64,000 nucleotides of DNA, taken from Haemonchus contortus (lineage: Eukaryota; Nematoda; Chromadorea; Rhabditida; Trichostrongylidae). The notes beneath the pieces were generated by a model. That model did no database searches and was not told the origin of the DNA. It saw nothing but the letters and a program-made list of their open reading frames with translations. This document shows, piece after piece, positions 11,601-24,723 of this stretch. Both the position numbers and the translations under genes were made by a program. The stretch's first letter is position 1, and every line of letters starts with the position of its first letter. The stretch lies in contig LS997564.1 in the NCBI GenBank assembly GCA_000469685.2, forward strand, positions 41,000,240 to 41,064,239, in the 5' to 3' direction.

Positions 11601-14600
11601 CATTGATAACCCTCATTCAACAATATTGCAGATGATTGTTGTAAGTCTGTATGGGAACAAGGATACGAAGAAAAAGGCTGATGATTTTTTGTTATGGGAG
11701 CTGGCTGCATACGAATACAGTCACCAGTACAATGAAGGACTTTACACGGATGGATCACTAGTCGAGTTCCTTGTATGTTAATTACTAGTTTCTTACCTTC
11801 AATTCAATTGTTCGTTGGATTCGTTTTGTTGGATATAGAATAATGGATCTTCGGATCGATAAGGGTCAACAGAATAGCATTCTATGATGGCAGTATTTTT
11901 GCACCCTGCAAGGTTCTCCTGGTAGACATACTTGTTAGTTTCAACACACTCATCTTACTTATAAATATATACATTTTTATTTATAAATATAAAATAATTA
12001 GATAAAATCGCCTTCGTTAGAGGCTTAGACTGGGTCGTGATCAGGTTTCACACACCGTTTAACGAGGGCTTGGTCGTCTCTTGTAAACTCTGGGATAGGA
12101 GGGAACCCATTTGGGAAACCCCCCCCCCCCCTCCCCCCGAAACTTGGAAAACACCAATTAGTATCCCACCGTTGGCACGAAGAATTCGATTCTCGCTTCA
12201 AAATCTGTATAATACTCAATTAGATCTATTTTTTGTTAGGTCTTTGGCACCGAGATACTCAATATGGAAATCAACAAGGCCAATACAAAACTATCACCGT
12301 ACTTTGGTGGAGGTGGGTGGCTCTCGAACGGTTTCCAATGAGCCAGAACCGTCTTTTTTATCATTATAGTGTTTTCCTCTCGTACCAAGGGGTAGAAATT
12401 TTGAGAGCTCTGTTGATTGCCGGCCCGCTTATCGTGTTGTGGGAGATGCAGCGATGCAATGAACGATGTTTATTGTAGCGTTTGCAGAAAAGATCCTACA
12501 AAGAAACTAGTGGATTAGCCTTGTACGGCTGCCCTTCAAGGTAACTACCGGGCCTCATTTATTCAAACCTCTTTTATTCGAATTTCGCTGAAAGTACCTA
12601 TGCACGGTGGTTCCAATTCGACCTTCGCCCGTATTCTACCGAAGCAGAACACGATAAAACAGTTACGGGAACACGTGGTTTCCACTTGTCCTGGATGAAT
12701 GACTGAGCTCCTGTCTGGAAGACGAAAGTCAGTCTGTCAGCGGTCATCCCTACAGCGAAGGTGAATGAATCTGACGGTAATTTTGCAGCGTCGTTGACTG
12801 GCTGAAAAGGAGAGAACGCGTTATCGCCTTTCTTCTCGAGGTGCTCGACATTTTTTTTTTTGAGGACAAATCATGGGAAGGTTATCTTCGGGAGCTCCCT
12901 CATCCGCTACAGAAATCTGCGGGCAATATTCTTGAACGCTTTTTACCTAAGTCGAATGCGCGGCGCATCCCGAAATGGGATGATTCATGCCGAAGACTTT
13001 TTCATTCTCCGAATAGCAGATTCTCTAACTGCTTCAGATGTTACGTAACAGAGTTCTGAGTAATAGTCGTATATATAATACACGAATAAGTCTGAAAAAC
13101 ATTGCCAAATCGGGTTATATCACGAGGTATATCACTGGTAGTGTTATCAGTCGGTATTATATATAGCGTATGCACTAAGCAAAATACATGGCGTCACCTA
13201 ACCGTGCGCTATTATCAATATAATAATCAGAGTTCACCTAAACTAAAGCGTTATTCGAGTAAATCGAATTTACAGAACGATTCAAGGTCTTTTGCATGGA
13301 AGGGCTATCATTCCTTTGATGTCGCAGCCAACAGAGCTTCACGATCCTCGATTATCTTACTCTCTGTAGTGGCTCGTGCGCTGGAGAATATTATGTAGAA
13401 TATCACAACAGCTGCAGTTATACAAATCGCACGCATTCGATTGTGCATACGGTTCATTGTAGAGGTTCTGAAAAATAGCGAAAACAGCTGAGAAGTCGGA
13501 TAAGGTGGGATGCGTTAAAGTTTGCGAAGGGCGTTCGGCGACATCCTGCTGCCGCAGCGCATTAGTCCCGCGTGCGGTGATCAATACCGTGGATATGTTG
13601 CGTCATGCTAACGTTTTGCAGGTTTTTGTGCAATACTATCTAGCTGGGCCACCGATTTTAGGCACCTAACAGAGGGTATATTAATGACAAGGTTCTTTGT
13701 CAGGAAACGAGCCAGATTACTGAGATTTGGGAGCCTGGTTTTTTCTTATCTCCCACTTGCACCCGTGCCTTATAGAGGATGCAGTGACTATAGACGGACC
13801 TCGCGGTACCGAGAGAAATGGTCAGGTTATCACCTGCTACGAAGGCAACCCTACTTTCTCGTAAATCTGTATTTAATGCCTATAATTAGCGCTAGCTAGA
13901 ACAATAACAGTCAAACCTTTACGGGCTGCAATGGATCCATATATAACATTTAGAAACTACTTACGCCACGTATTGTGGAATTTCACTCTGGCTTTTGTAC
14001 AATCTCGTCATGACCAGAAAGCGTCTCTGCCACTTCGTTGGCTGTATGCCGCTAGCTGGAATAGTAGTCGTCGAGTTATTATTCAGTATCATTTTAGGTT
14101 ATGTTATAGGCACGGTCCAGAACAATTTCGAGGTACCTAGTTCAAGAGGCGCAAATAGCGCAAAAGAGGCGAAGAAAAGCGAACATCGGCATATTAATAG
14201 AACGTAAGGCCTCAAAGAAGTAGTAAAATTAATAAGGGTTGGACGAGAATGCGACCGCAAAAGTTGGATGGAAGGAGTGTTTGGGCCAGATGACCAAATG
14301 TGTGTGCCACTGCGTACTGCTGGCTGTAGTAAGCTGCCCGCAAGCAACATGTGCGTCCCGGTGCGAATTGTGCAACCTATATAGTATCCACTACGCCATG
14401 ATAACTCGTCCGCTTTTGGGTGTGTACGCCGACTAAGCCGATTTTTGGGGCTCTCATTACACTCATCTCACCCAACAGCCCCTTTATGCTATCCTGGGGG
14501 TCACGAGTTTATCCTAAGAAGGAAACTTCGGATTAATTTTTATCGTGAACTGTGCCTTTAGTACCCTGCGAGTGTGGAAAGAGTACAATGCAACTTACCC

Positions 14601-17600
14601 TCGTCCACGCCATGCAGCCTATCGGACTTCACCTGTTCTTCATACCTCGGAATTGAGGCGTGCTGGGTTCCGTCCTTTGCGGTTGTTTCAGGCGGCGTCT
14701 GAATAATCCCGATTCATTGACAGATGGAAATTCGGGAACGACTTAATCCAGGCAAAAAAGATCGAGTTCAAGGCTACGGCCCATCATTATTTCGGCACTA
14801 AGGTGGCTCTTTTTAGAGAATCTGGTCTTTTCCCCCCACAATCCAAAGCGAATGGTCGAAAATTACGGATTCGAGGAATATCGATTCATTAGTGACCATG
14901 AGTTACGGCAAAGGTAGGGGTACGGCAAAGATAGTGCTATACTTAGGGGTAGCAAAGATAGTGCTATACTTCGCGACTTGATCTCTAGCGTCCCGTACAA
15001 AACATACCTATCGATCTCTTGTCAACTACTATTAAGCACGCAAACAAATCTCTAGCTTCCCCCTGACAGCAGTTATAATAATTTCATCTTTTCTTTTCTT
15101 TCCAATTTCAAATTTCCAAGAGGATTAAATGTTAGAAATAAAGACACTGGAGCATCATTCAGCTTAAGATGTAAGCTAGGGTACCTTTATAGTGGATTTG
15201 TACGCATCCGACACCTTATCAGAGAGCAATCGTGCTGGAACTTTGGATAAAACGGCACGACGAGTGACCGCAGGAATGATTAATGAGCACCCTGTCAGTG
15301 GAAGCATTCTGAAACCCAATATCAATGTTCCGTCACATAGAAAAAAAGTTATTTTTATCTCTTTCCTAATTTTAAGCCTTCACAGAGACATTTGAATGAT
15401 CATGACCCAAAGTGACTAAGAAAAAGAAAATAAGCGATCGAGCGAGAGGCGATAAAGGGGCGAATAACAAAGAATATTGACTGTATTACACAATACACAA
15501 TTTATTTTACGACACTTCGGTGTATGGAACGGTAGCAATCGTATTCTTCCTGGGTAATTTGTTACTAATCTAGTCTCGAGGTTGTGTTTATGTCAGTATT
15601 CTATTCTCAAATGGGCTCATATCAAAGCGGTGGCTGCGATCGATGAGCGCCGGGTTCCAGTAAACAAGACTGGATGCTGGTTTCATGGTGTTTTTTGTGT
15701 TTTGTTTAGGTATTTTTTGGGTAAATAAACAGTAATTGGGGAGAGTTTATACTTCAGCGAATCTATTCATTGAAATTTATCGGTATCAAAGTACAATGAC
15801 AGGAAAAGGGAAAATAAAGGAGTAGAAGCGATCAAATGGAAAAGACTAGCGCCCTTGTTTTGCAGCCACGTGAGTTGCAAACACTAGATAGATGTTTTTC
15901 TTGCGGTCGAGGTAAAGGCTCAAAGTTCGCAACGACCACGCGACATCTTTCGAAAATCATCGTAAACATGTCGTCTGTAAACAAAAGAAGAAAATTGAAT
16001 AAGTACGCAAATGCAGAATTGCAGGCTTACATTTCCCACAATGTGTTTATCTATGTGTATGATGTCAATTTAAAATTGAAGTAAGAAACTTAAAAAAAAG
16101 GATGGTTGCTCTTCAACTCAAATTTGGTACCCATTTTAAGGCCTCTAAAGATTTCTGGTTGGCTGGTCTGGAATCCCTCGATTGTCTACCATTAATCTTA
16201 AGGCCTATTCACATTTGCGTGAAGCAATGTTGAGAACCGCCAAGTGAAATCTGGAAGAGTGAAGAGCCGCAGTTATCACTGAATGCAGAAGCATGGAAAA
16301 GTATCTGCAATGCTCGTCACAGATCCGCCAGTTACAATTCCAAAATAACTTGGTTTCTACATCTTAGTGGGACTCACCATCTTGAAAGGCTGTTAGAAAC
16401 TCATCCATGTCTTCCACATGCGGGACCTTTACGGCCATGTCTACCTTCTTAATCCTGCCTAACACCTTAAGTGAGACGGTTGAATTCTCCTTTCCGGAAT
16501 TTGGCGTGCCTTCACTTTCATGAAGAACAGTGGATGATTTCAGTGAAGATAATGCCACCAGACTTCCGAGAACGTCGTGAATATTTGTTCAACTAAACAA
16601 CAAATCGATTTTCATCGATTCCTATCGAGAAGTATTACTGATTGTGGCGTCACCACATCACTTTGCTGCCTTAGGGTTTGATTGCCTCTTTTTGAGGGTA
16701 ATGGTGTTACGAACCCCACTTGCAGCCAGTCAGCCGCTTGGCAACCGCGCGCTAGCCTGCCACATATTGCGTATTTGGCTCATCTTACCGTTTTTCACAT
16801 TTGTTATTTCTCTGATCGCCTTGTGGTTAGTGAAGCGCTCTCTGTATGAGGAGTAGAGGATGGCATATAGAAACAATTCAAGGTAAACATCGACAAAACA
16901 AAGATCCGACTTCTTTTTACAGGTTTCGGCTTTATGATATCTTTCGTAGCCTTTTGTGTATTTTCAAGTGCATTTTATTATCACGCCGTGGATAAAGGGA
17001 AAATGTTAGTGGCCTATGAGATTTTTATTTGATACAAAAGTTAGAAAATTGGTCAATGATTAGTCAATCGCTTTCAGATTTGTAGGCATTGGTGCCACAC
17101 TTTGTCCTTTACTGGCCATTACTTGCACTTATGGTATCGTGACGATGTCAGGATCTCGAGTGAATTCGCTGCTCTTTGTGATGCCATTTCTTATTTTTGG
17201 TGTTGGTATGTTTGTGTTTACTGCCAGAGAAATACCTGTTCTTTTCCTTTTTGGGAAGGGTTGAGTTGAGGGGCGGGACTAGTTGAGAAAAAAAACGTAG
17301 TGAGCCGTTCTAAAAGGGTTTCCCTTCATCAGTTTTACGAATAAGGCTTTGAAATTCACGCTCTCACCCGTTCAGTTACTTTATTAGCAGTGGAAATCTA
17401 AGGTTTCAAACAACGTAATTGTGCGGCTCGCCAAGTACGATACCCTCACACACACCGTTTTGCTTCACAGTGCGACCTTTCTTTGAAAACCCTGTTTCAG
17501 GAGTTGACGCAGCATTTTTGATGGTTTATTCATGGCAGAAACAGATAAGGCACAACTACACTGTCCCAGAGAGGCTGAGTGAGTATGACTTATTTTTATG

Positions 17601-20600
17601 GTGCGGATCCGATATGAAGAGCGTTCGTTGCAAGTCGGTCCCTTTGAAAATGGTCCTCAGATCTTTCATTGTTCGCCCGGTGCTGTTGCTGTGCTGACCG
17701 AGCCCGCTCCGATCCACTATTGTGGCCCAGACGGTAGTGCCGGAGTAAGGGAAGCCTGCAGTAGTCACTAGTGATCCGATAGTTCCATTCAGGTGTAGTT
17801 TACGAGGAATGCGGTCCAAGCATCGGTATCGCCTCAGTCACGAACGTTCTTTCGTTCGGGATCGGTGCGCTGACACCCACTCCAGGTAATTTTCTCCCAT
17901 TGTACCCATGACATGTAAGCCCATTTGAAAGGCATGATATGGGTATGGATCTTGTCGGGCTGCTCAAGTTATTCTATTTCCACAACTAAGGATACATTAC
18001 ATTCAGATGCTATCATTTCAGAGATACGTATATTCTGCCTTGGTACAGCACTATCAATGGGCTTGACGTTTGTCTTTCAAGTGATTCTGTTCGGTCCCAT
18101 TCTTGCGATTGCAACGTCATATGAGAAGCCTTACGATATGCGATATAGTGAAAACAGTGGTTGGAGGAAAAAGGTGAGAATATTGACTGTTTTTGGAATT
18201 AAACCAAACTTGCCCTGAGCTTATAAGCAGAGGAAAATAGGTGTTGATGTGGGGGTGCCACGTGATCCCATCCCGCACGAAGCCTGTCTGTTGAAATTTG
18301 ACGAGCACCTGAAGGTGTTGCCTAGTCCTGGTTTCTTCTTGCGGGGAATGGTATCTTTTCCCGGGAATCGTGTCGCGCTCGCCGCATCCGATCACGCGGT
18401 CTCGCGCGCTCTGAAGGGATAGATTTAAATCTACAGTGGAGTGGTTAGCTGCCGCGGAACCACAGCCGCTTGCCGCGAAAATTCCGAGAGAAGTGCCGAC
18501 AAACCTCTTTGTGGTGAGAGGTAGGAGGAATGGGAGCGCAGCGGGTCTCAATATTCCAATTGCCTCGCGAACTCTTCTCATAAGTTCCTTTATTGCAGCT
18601 GAACACTGTGCTGGAAACTGTTGTACGTATTCATTGTAAGATATTGAGCAAGAGAATCCCAGCTGGGTTGATTTTTGTGGTGCTATTTATTTACTGGTAT
18701 TTTGCAATAACCGGTGTGATCAAAATGAAAAGTCGTTTGGATGCAGCAAAGATTTTGCCGCTGGATTCTCCACTCCATAGAGCATACTCGCTTCTTGAAA
18801 AATACGGTAGCTTTTTTTTTATTATTTTACTTTTTCAAAATAATTCAATGATGTTACCACATCACTCTGTCAACTCGCGGTCAAATGCAACACGTGACGC
18901 ATGCAGTCGCGGCGCGGCAGGATAGTGTCTATCGATCCATTATGCCGCGTCGCGACCGCAGCTCATCCCGAGTATGGGCACAGTGTCTTTATCAACTTTA
19001 TTATAGTGTGGGATCAGCACTTTACTCCAAAATTTTTTGTCAACACGTACTTCGACCTAAGCGATGTCCATATGACAAATCAGTTTTGGGACATGCTGAA
19101 AGAATTGGAATCGATCGACAATTGTAGAGGTTTGAATGGATTACGATTAATAGAGGCTATACTTGTCGAGATTTGATCGATATTCACATGTGTCGTGCAC
19201 ATGTCTTTTAATAAATAAATAAATAAATAAATAAATATGCCTGGAATTTGACCAATTATACTTTTAATGGGCTCATTTGTATCTTCAGGGCCTGCTTCTT
19301 CGTATGTGTGGCTAAGGGATTTTGCTTATCAAGGCAATAACACCAAGAACGTTTACCCCTATGAGGTAGGTTAATAACAGTGGAGATGTCAGTAAATAGG
19401 GAGTATTCTGTAAAAGTTATGATAATGTTATCAGACATTTGACTAGCCCTCCAATTTCAAAAACATTCGTATGCATGGCGCATTCGAATGAATTGATTGA
19501 CTGCATCTGACTTGGTTGATCAAGTGAAGAACTAAGGTTCGAAATCGATATTTAACTAAATTTAGGCAGAGTTTGACCCCCAGAAATTATTAGAATTCCT
19601 CAAAAAGAGTCGTTATCACTATGACATGTCTGTGAAGTGGGCGAACATCTCGTAAGTCCACCTTCGTTACAAATTGAAGATTCGAGCATGAATTTCGTCT
19701 CCATAACCGCTTGGGTGTGATTGTGTGTGCTTCCCCACGAGAATCGCATCGCGCTCACCACACCCGATCACGCGCAACCGCGCGCTATGAAGGGGAGTAT
19801 TTGAAGAGGAAGAGATCACTCCTAGTGCTTGATGTATAATATTTAGAATGCCTCTCTGGCGTGCCTTCTTCACCATGCACCAAAATGACTTCATCCCTGG
19901 CCCCATACCTTTTGTGGGGATGGTTTTCCTCTCTTGTTCCTGATCGTCAGTGCTGAGCTGACGCAGAGTGTAGAGACGTGGAATCGCCTACATATATAGT
20001 AATTCTGAGAAAACTATCTAGGCGATGCGAGTAGTGGCAGTCGTTCGCTTTCCTTCCCATTCATAGGTATCTCTTAGACTTCAACTCCGTGGTACATAAA
20101 GTGATATTGTTCCGTTTCCAAAGGATTCTTTTTTTCATCCTTTGTCATTATCGAATTATGTTAAGAGGAGATATCCTGGTGAAGTCGTTCCAATTCTTTG
20201 TCGTCTATTCGAAAGTTACGGATTGGGATATTCGGATATCATTGCTGACCACTTGGCGAAACATCGTTGACAGGTGGGGTGCAGTGCTCTTTTTCCCTCC
20301 CCCAAGATCTCTGTAGATATTTTTCGGCGTGGTCTGTGTTCATTAGCGAATCTCCCGGAAGGGGTGAGTACATGTATGTAGGGTACGTAAAGCCCTCATT
20401 TTTTGGATGGCCGACAGCTCCTTCGTCAAATGTGATTGCAATTTCACTGCAGCCCACCGCCATCTGCGGTATATGCTGAAAATAAGGCTCGGTCCTTAAT
20501 GAGTCTCCATATGGGTGTCTGAGGAAGCCTTTCCAATATAATTTTGCAGGTATCCCGATTTGAATGTGACCGTATATGAAAAGGGCGCAATGTTTGTCGA

Positions 20601-22536
20601 TCAGATGTTGAGTTTGAGAAGAGTCACTATTCAGGTAATCTTGAAAGCTATGCAGCGTTACATGAGGAGTGAGGTTGTGGTTGGCTAAATACGACTTCGG
20701 CCGCATCGCAACCGCACGCTTGGTTACACTATTTGTGGTTGTGATGCAGCCAGTGGCCTTTCAAAAAACAATTTTTTAGACAGCGCTGCTCACCCTTCTT
20801 TCCATGACTATCGTATGCTCTATTTTCATGCCTAACGTATGTAGTGTTGTGACTGCAAGCATATCGATTGCTTCGATCAGTACTGGTTCGTTCAAGGGCC
20901 CCTTATTTTGGCATTTTTGGAGTTTCTTTCCTGGCCCATTGGGTAGCAGAGCTTGATGAGCAGCTACTGAATTTCAGGTGTTATCGGCTTTATGTCACAA
21001 ATGTCGTTTGACCTCGATCCCATTCTGATGGCATGCCTTCTGATGACAATTGGAATGAGCGTCGACTACATTGCTCACATTGCCTACCATTTTCAGGTCA
21101 TTTTTATTTATAACTCTACTAGAAACCGTCCAAATCCACTGTCAGGATAGGCAGAAAAGGGTGGGGCTTAACAGGGGGCGGCGTTAGCTCATCCAATCAG
21201 TGATGTTCAGGTTGATACCAGAAGTCAGATTGAGAAAGGTCGAATAGTCGAAGTCCGGTTGGAGGGTCCTCATCAACGTCTCGAGCACACCATACGAACA
21301 GTAGGATGGCCGATGATCCAAGCGGGGTTGTCCACCGTCTGCTGTGTCTTTCCACTTACGTTTGTTCAGGTCAGTTTCAAGAATCGATCGAATTTTCCGG
21401 GGACGAGAGATTTTGTTTGGTTTCCATTGACACTAAGCTAGAAGAATGCTGAGTGAAAGCAAATCGCCTAGCCGAAGCACATAAACCAGATTTCCTTAAT
21501 AGCCCAAGCTTCTTAAAATGGAGTTTATTACTGATTGTTTCTTCTGAATCTCTGAAACTAAAAAGAAAGTAGTCATTCTCGTATTCATGGCGTGAATCTT
21601 TCGAGTTGGGTTGTGAAAGTCAGAGGGCACCCTACAGCCGAGCTCGAAAGGGATGCACCATTATGACAAAGGTGACTCAGAAGGTTTTTCTCAAGGTTCG
21701 GAATCGCCAATAGTAAGCATTAGTCGCTCGTAGACGTTCTTGAGGAGCCTTTGGAAGTATCGACTTCGTGGGGTGTGACTCAGCCGGTGTTGGTAGCGAG
21801 AATCATTTTGTTGAGTCGACATGAATTAAGTGCAGGAGAACCACCGCTATGCTCTGCATGCAAACGCCTCTGTCCAGCTGAAGGTGAGAGGAGGCAATGG
21901 CATTTGGGGATCAAAGGAAGCGACCACGGGGAGCCCTAAAGGAGGGTTAGCGGGCGTGATAAAGAAGGATCTCCTCGAATTGAAAGTAGCGACAGAAGAT
22001 GCCGTAAATAGAAGGAAGTGGAGCCTGCTGACAGGGACAGCCGACCCGACACCGATGCGGGCCTAACACTCAGGATAAATAGTAGGAGAGCTGAGTATCA
22101 ACCAACAGTTTTTGAGAGGGGACGATTGGAGAACTTTTTGTCTCTCGTCCCTATTTCTTCCTTGTTTGTAGCCAAAATACTAAACCTGGAGCGTAGATGT
22201 ACGAAATGTATGATTTTCAATGCATAACGTTACTTCCAGACTTACTCCGCTTCGGTTTTTACAACATCACTCGCACTGGTTGTACTGTTCGGGATAGTCC
22301 ACGGTCTTATAGTGAGAAACAAGGCTTTTAAATTCCGTATTTTAAAATTTTATTTGTAAATCTGAAATTTCTTGTATTGGTTTAATTTTTAGATACTCCC
22401 AACGTTCTTGATTCACCTACCGGAAAAGCTGACCAGAAGTTGTTGCTGTCGAATGGGCCGGAGTCAGTCTAATACACCGCAAACTGATAAAAGCGAACGA
22501 GAGCTCCAAGTTGATGCTACCCAGGGACAAGATTGA
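8633..22536 (+). CDS. Patched-related (PTR/PTCHD-like) sterol-sensing multi-span membrane protein
   Basis: A patched-related RND-fold protein, expected at the plasma membrane or apical vesicles. N-terminal exons read [15 protein letters not shown], then [17 protein letters not shown] and the first membrane span. A large extracellular loop follows (ending ...SLVEFL), then a sterol-sensing-type five-span block with [15 protein letters not shown], a second loop, and a final five-span block with [14 protein letters not shown]. The Asp residues of both RND GxxxD-type motifs are present, but the first reads GVDA where most PTRs have GVDD. Exons: 8633-8686, 8754-8814, 9439-9557, 10230-10362, 10676-10872, 10967-11125, 11308-11385, 11632-11772, 16923-17004, 17078-17205, 17501-17578, 17793-17885, 18022-18173, 18599-18806, 18962-19129, 19289-19365, 19566-19651, 20166-20273, 20550-20634, 20780-20885, 20978-21096, 21211-21369, 22240-22311 and 22393-22536. 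About 935 residues are seen. Phases imply at least one unplaced exon in 11773-16922, expected to encode the stretch just before span 2. The paralog is not assigned. Confidence 0.87.
9752..9945 (+). mobile_element. tRNA-derived SINE head fragment ending in a 22-base G run
   Basis: Located in the third intron of the patched-related gene. It shows the SINE head: an A-box-like GTAGTGTTAGTAGCGC, a B-box-like GGATCGAATCC near 9812, then ATATCTGCTCAGGCGGACCAAG and GGGAGGATGGGAGCTGTGACTTG. At the point where other copies continue into the body, this one runs into an uninterrupted G tract at 9921-9942. Confidence 0.65.
9921..9942 (+). repeat. Poly-G run (22 G)
   Basis: Twenty-two consecutive G followed by AGGGGAGG. 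It can form a G-quadruplex on this strand and is a likely spot for assembly or length errors. Confidence 0.85.
11478..11543 (+). repeat. Two-copy 32-bp tandem repeat in an intron
   Basis: A unit containing CAGGCCGCTACGCGACCGCC occurs twice in direct tandem with one visible base change. It lies in the intron between patched-related exons 7 and 8. Unusually GC-rich for the neighbourhood. Confidence 0.8.
11773..16922 (+). other. 5-kb intronic gap of the patched-related gene
   Basis: This is the largest exon-free stretch of the gene. It includes an interrupted C run at 12119-12138, a short tandem duplication containing CAAAGATAGTGCTATACTT at about 14920-14966, and several short ORFs. None of the ORFs gives a patched-family stretch with compatible splice phases. 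Exon 8 ends in phase 0 and the next exon at 16923 needs one preceding base, so at least one small exon must be hidden here. Confidence 0.6.
18350..18420 (+). repeat. CG-rich dispersed repeat, copy in patched-related intron
   Basis: Contains GAATCGTGTCGCGCTCGCC, CCGATCACGCG and CGCGCGCTCTGAAGGG. The same order of blocks occurs at 19735-19800 in another intron of this gene, and inverted near 6890-6965. Confidence 0.5.
19210..19237 (+). repeat. AAAT microsatellite
   Basis: A short (AAAT)n tract in the intron after exon 16 of the patched-related gene. Confidence 0.85.
19735..19800 (+). repeat. CG-rich dispersed repeat, second intronic copy
   Basis: Contains GAATCGCATCGCGCTCACC, CCGATCACGCG and CGCGCGCTATGAAGGGG, parallel to the copy at 18350-18420. 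Confidence 0.5.
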
Positions 22537-24450
22537 ACCCACTCGAAAGAAATCACAAGCTGTTACGAAATTAAACCAAGTCTATACCATTTCTTAATAA
22601 TAATTTTGTTCGATAAAATATTGATTATTGATTGTTACTAATTGTCTGAGCTTGAATGAGCTCAATCCTTTATTCAGGGCGGTGATGGTATAGTGGCAAT
22701 TCGAATCCGGTTCGATGCCCGCCTAGGCTAACCAAGTTCCTTCCCTCCGGGGTCGATGAATTGGTACCAGACTTGTCTGGGAGGATAAAAGCACCGACCT
22801 GTACATTGGCTGGCCACCGCAATTCATTGTATAGGCCACATACACATTAATTAAGCCACTACCATCGTGAAGGGAAATCGAATGAGGGGCGAATCCCTCG
22901 GACGGGACTGGTGAACGCTCAAAGGCTTTACATTCTATCTCCCCTTCTTCTTCCCTCTAGTTCCGAGTAGTGGAGTGGAAAAAACCAGTGTTCTACTTGG
23001 CAAGTTGGAGATGAATCCAACAGCCGACGAAATTGCAATAGGACCGCTCGCAGAGAAAGAAACCCTCACAGAGCTCTTCAAGGGCGCGGAAATATCAAGT
23101 GTTTGGAAAGTATCTGCCGAAAAATGGATTTTTCTGTGGATTTTCTGGAAGCTTCCTTCGGGTTCCTATAGTGACCCATGGCAGTCGGGACCTCTTCTCT
23201 GCTTATTTAGTCCTATGGAGATACCTCGTCCACCCATTATCATTGTTTCTGAGTTCAGTTCCGCTCACTTCGCTTCCGAACCACGATTAACTTCTGTCGG
23301 TTAGTTGACCTTGGAGCCCCTTCTAATGCAGTGCTTCACAGCCTGAAGTCAAAAGGTCGAAGACAAGGCTCAATCTAGCCTACCGACTGTCACATCGTGA
23401 AATATCCGGATATATTATTCTTAGATGAGTGAGTAATGCTCTTTTACTGTACTTCTATAGAAACTTCCTGGATATTCCAGAAAAATCCGGTAGTTTTTGA
23501 AGGTTTTGGAAGATGTTCATCGAGCACCCAAATAGATAATTGTGACTCAAATGCGATGACGTTCATTTTCAGAATCTCTGATGTTCACCACTATCCAAAA
23601 ATTCAGTTGAAATTTAATTCTTTCGAATGTTTCCTGACGATGATGACCTCAAACACGGCAACTTTACAGTATCTTCTGGGGAGAGTCAATGATCAGTTTT
23701 CCACTACAATTATACTTCACTTCGAACTTCATTTACCAATCACATAACTGCGATCAATTAAATCCCATGTCTAAAATATCACGCAAAATGGAGATCACCG
23801 TGGTAGCCGAAAGCCTATAAGTAAACGTGCCCTATTGACAGCCGCCCGTCTAGCGCGCGGGAATTTTTGCTATTCAAATTGAACTTTCGAGGAGATTCGA
23901 GGGCTCATTTGCGCACTGTCTTTCACTTCGTTTGCCGTCCCAGAGATGTCAGTCTATTTCTGTTGAAATATCTCCCTAGACATTCCTTCTCCCTCCCCAT
24001 TTGCCCCTTCTCCCGTTATGTGGTGGTTTGAAATCGTTCTTTTAGCGAGATGATTTTGAAGGAGGTGATCCTGCTGTGAACCTTTTTTCTTTCCACAAAT
24101 AAGTTTCCAAAACCAAAAGTAGTTGATTTGTGTGTATAAGTTGAATAGGACTATTGTACGATTGTCTCTTAAATTCGCTATACACTATTTGGAATCATTA
24201 CGACCAAAATAGACCGGTATTTTCGCAGCTTGTGTAGTAAGTTAGAATGTAGACGAAGACGGTTCTCGGTGAGGTTTTGTTGAAGCCATCAGCTTTGACA
24301 ATGACAGTACAAGCTTTGGAAATTCATAGTGTGTTCGGGAACACGTTTGTCCTCAACTGGTACGTTCGCTTCGTTTGGCGCCCGTTTCCTATTATCGGCC
24401 TATGTGGGTAAACAGTTGCATGGAAGCGGTTGTGAAATAGAACCGCTCAA
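22537..24450 (+). other. Intergenic region downstream of the patched-related gene
   Basis: The 3' UTR of the patched-related gene probably ends in the AT-rich TTAATAATAATTTTG stretch near 22594. A SINE follows at about 22680-22950. From 22950 to 24450 I see short ORFs only, none recognisable, and no RNA gene. Confidence 0.4.
22680..22950 (+). mobile_element. tRNA-derived SINE, fairly well preserved
   Basis: The head has GGTGATGGTATAGTGGCA (A-box region) and GGTTCGATGCCC (B-box region). The body has TAGGCTAACCAAG, CCGGGGTCGATGAATTGG, GTCTGGGAGGATAAAAGC, TTGGCTGGCCACCGC, TGTATAGGCCACATACAC, GAAATCGAATGAGG and CCCTCGGACGGGA. This is one of the clearest copies in the window. Confidence 0.75.
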
Positions 24451-24723
24451 GAACGCAACAAAATGTACATGCCGTCCGTGGCAGTTTGCCAACTTTTGCG
24501 GAGATTCGTTGTAGGACCTCTGTTGGCACGGTGCCACAGCCGTGGCCCCGCCACAGCTCCGATCCGCACATTTTTGGATAGCGAATGAAAGCTTCATTAG
24601 AATAGGATAATGAAAGAAGTTGGGGACGTAGATTTCATTTGAAACTAAGAACAAAAGTCGGATGCGGTCGCTCAGCTTTGCCATGTTCCAATCTTCGTAA
24701 CCACGACCAAGGTTCATATAGCA
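24451..24723 (-). repeat. Left arm of a 273-bp inverted repeat
   Basis: The reverse complement of this arm matches 25404-25676 base for base except for three substitutions, and both arms are 273 bp. Homology stops abruptly on both sides. On the minus strand the arm reads as an open frame beginning MNLGRGYEDWNMAKLSDR, which I do not recognise. The inner 680 bp are unrelated to the arms. Confidence 0.9.

Noticed and set aside
15193..15272. Candidate missing patched-related exon ([13 protein letters not shown])
   Set aside because: The translation is vaguely patched-like, but the acceptor phase does not follow exon 8 and no donor gives the phase needed at 16923.
16735..16852. Hydrophobic frame ([15 protein letters not shown]) as patched-related span 2
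   Set aside because: Span 2 is already encoded by the exon at 16923, and the splice phases of this frame do not fit.
18117..18581. 154-codon minus-strand ORF
   Set aside because: It overlaps patched-related exon 14 and the following intron on the opposite strand, contains the dispersed CG-rich repeat and resembles no family.
20239..20706. 155-codon minus-strand ORF
   Set aside because: It covers the end of patched-related exon 19, an intron and exon 20 in antisense, with no recognisable motif.
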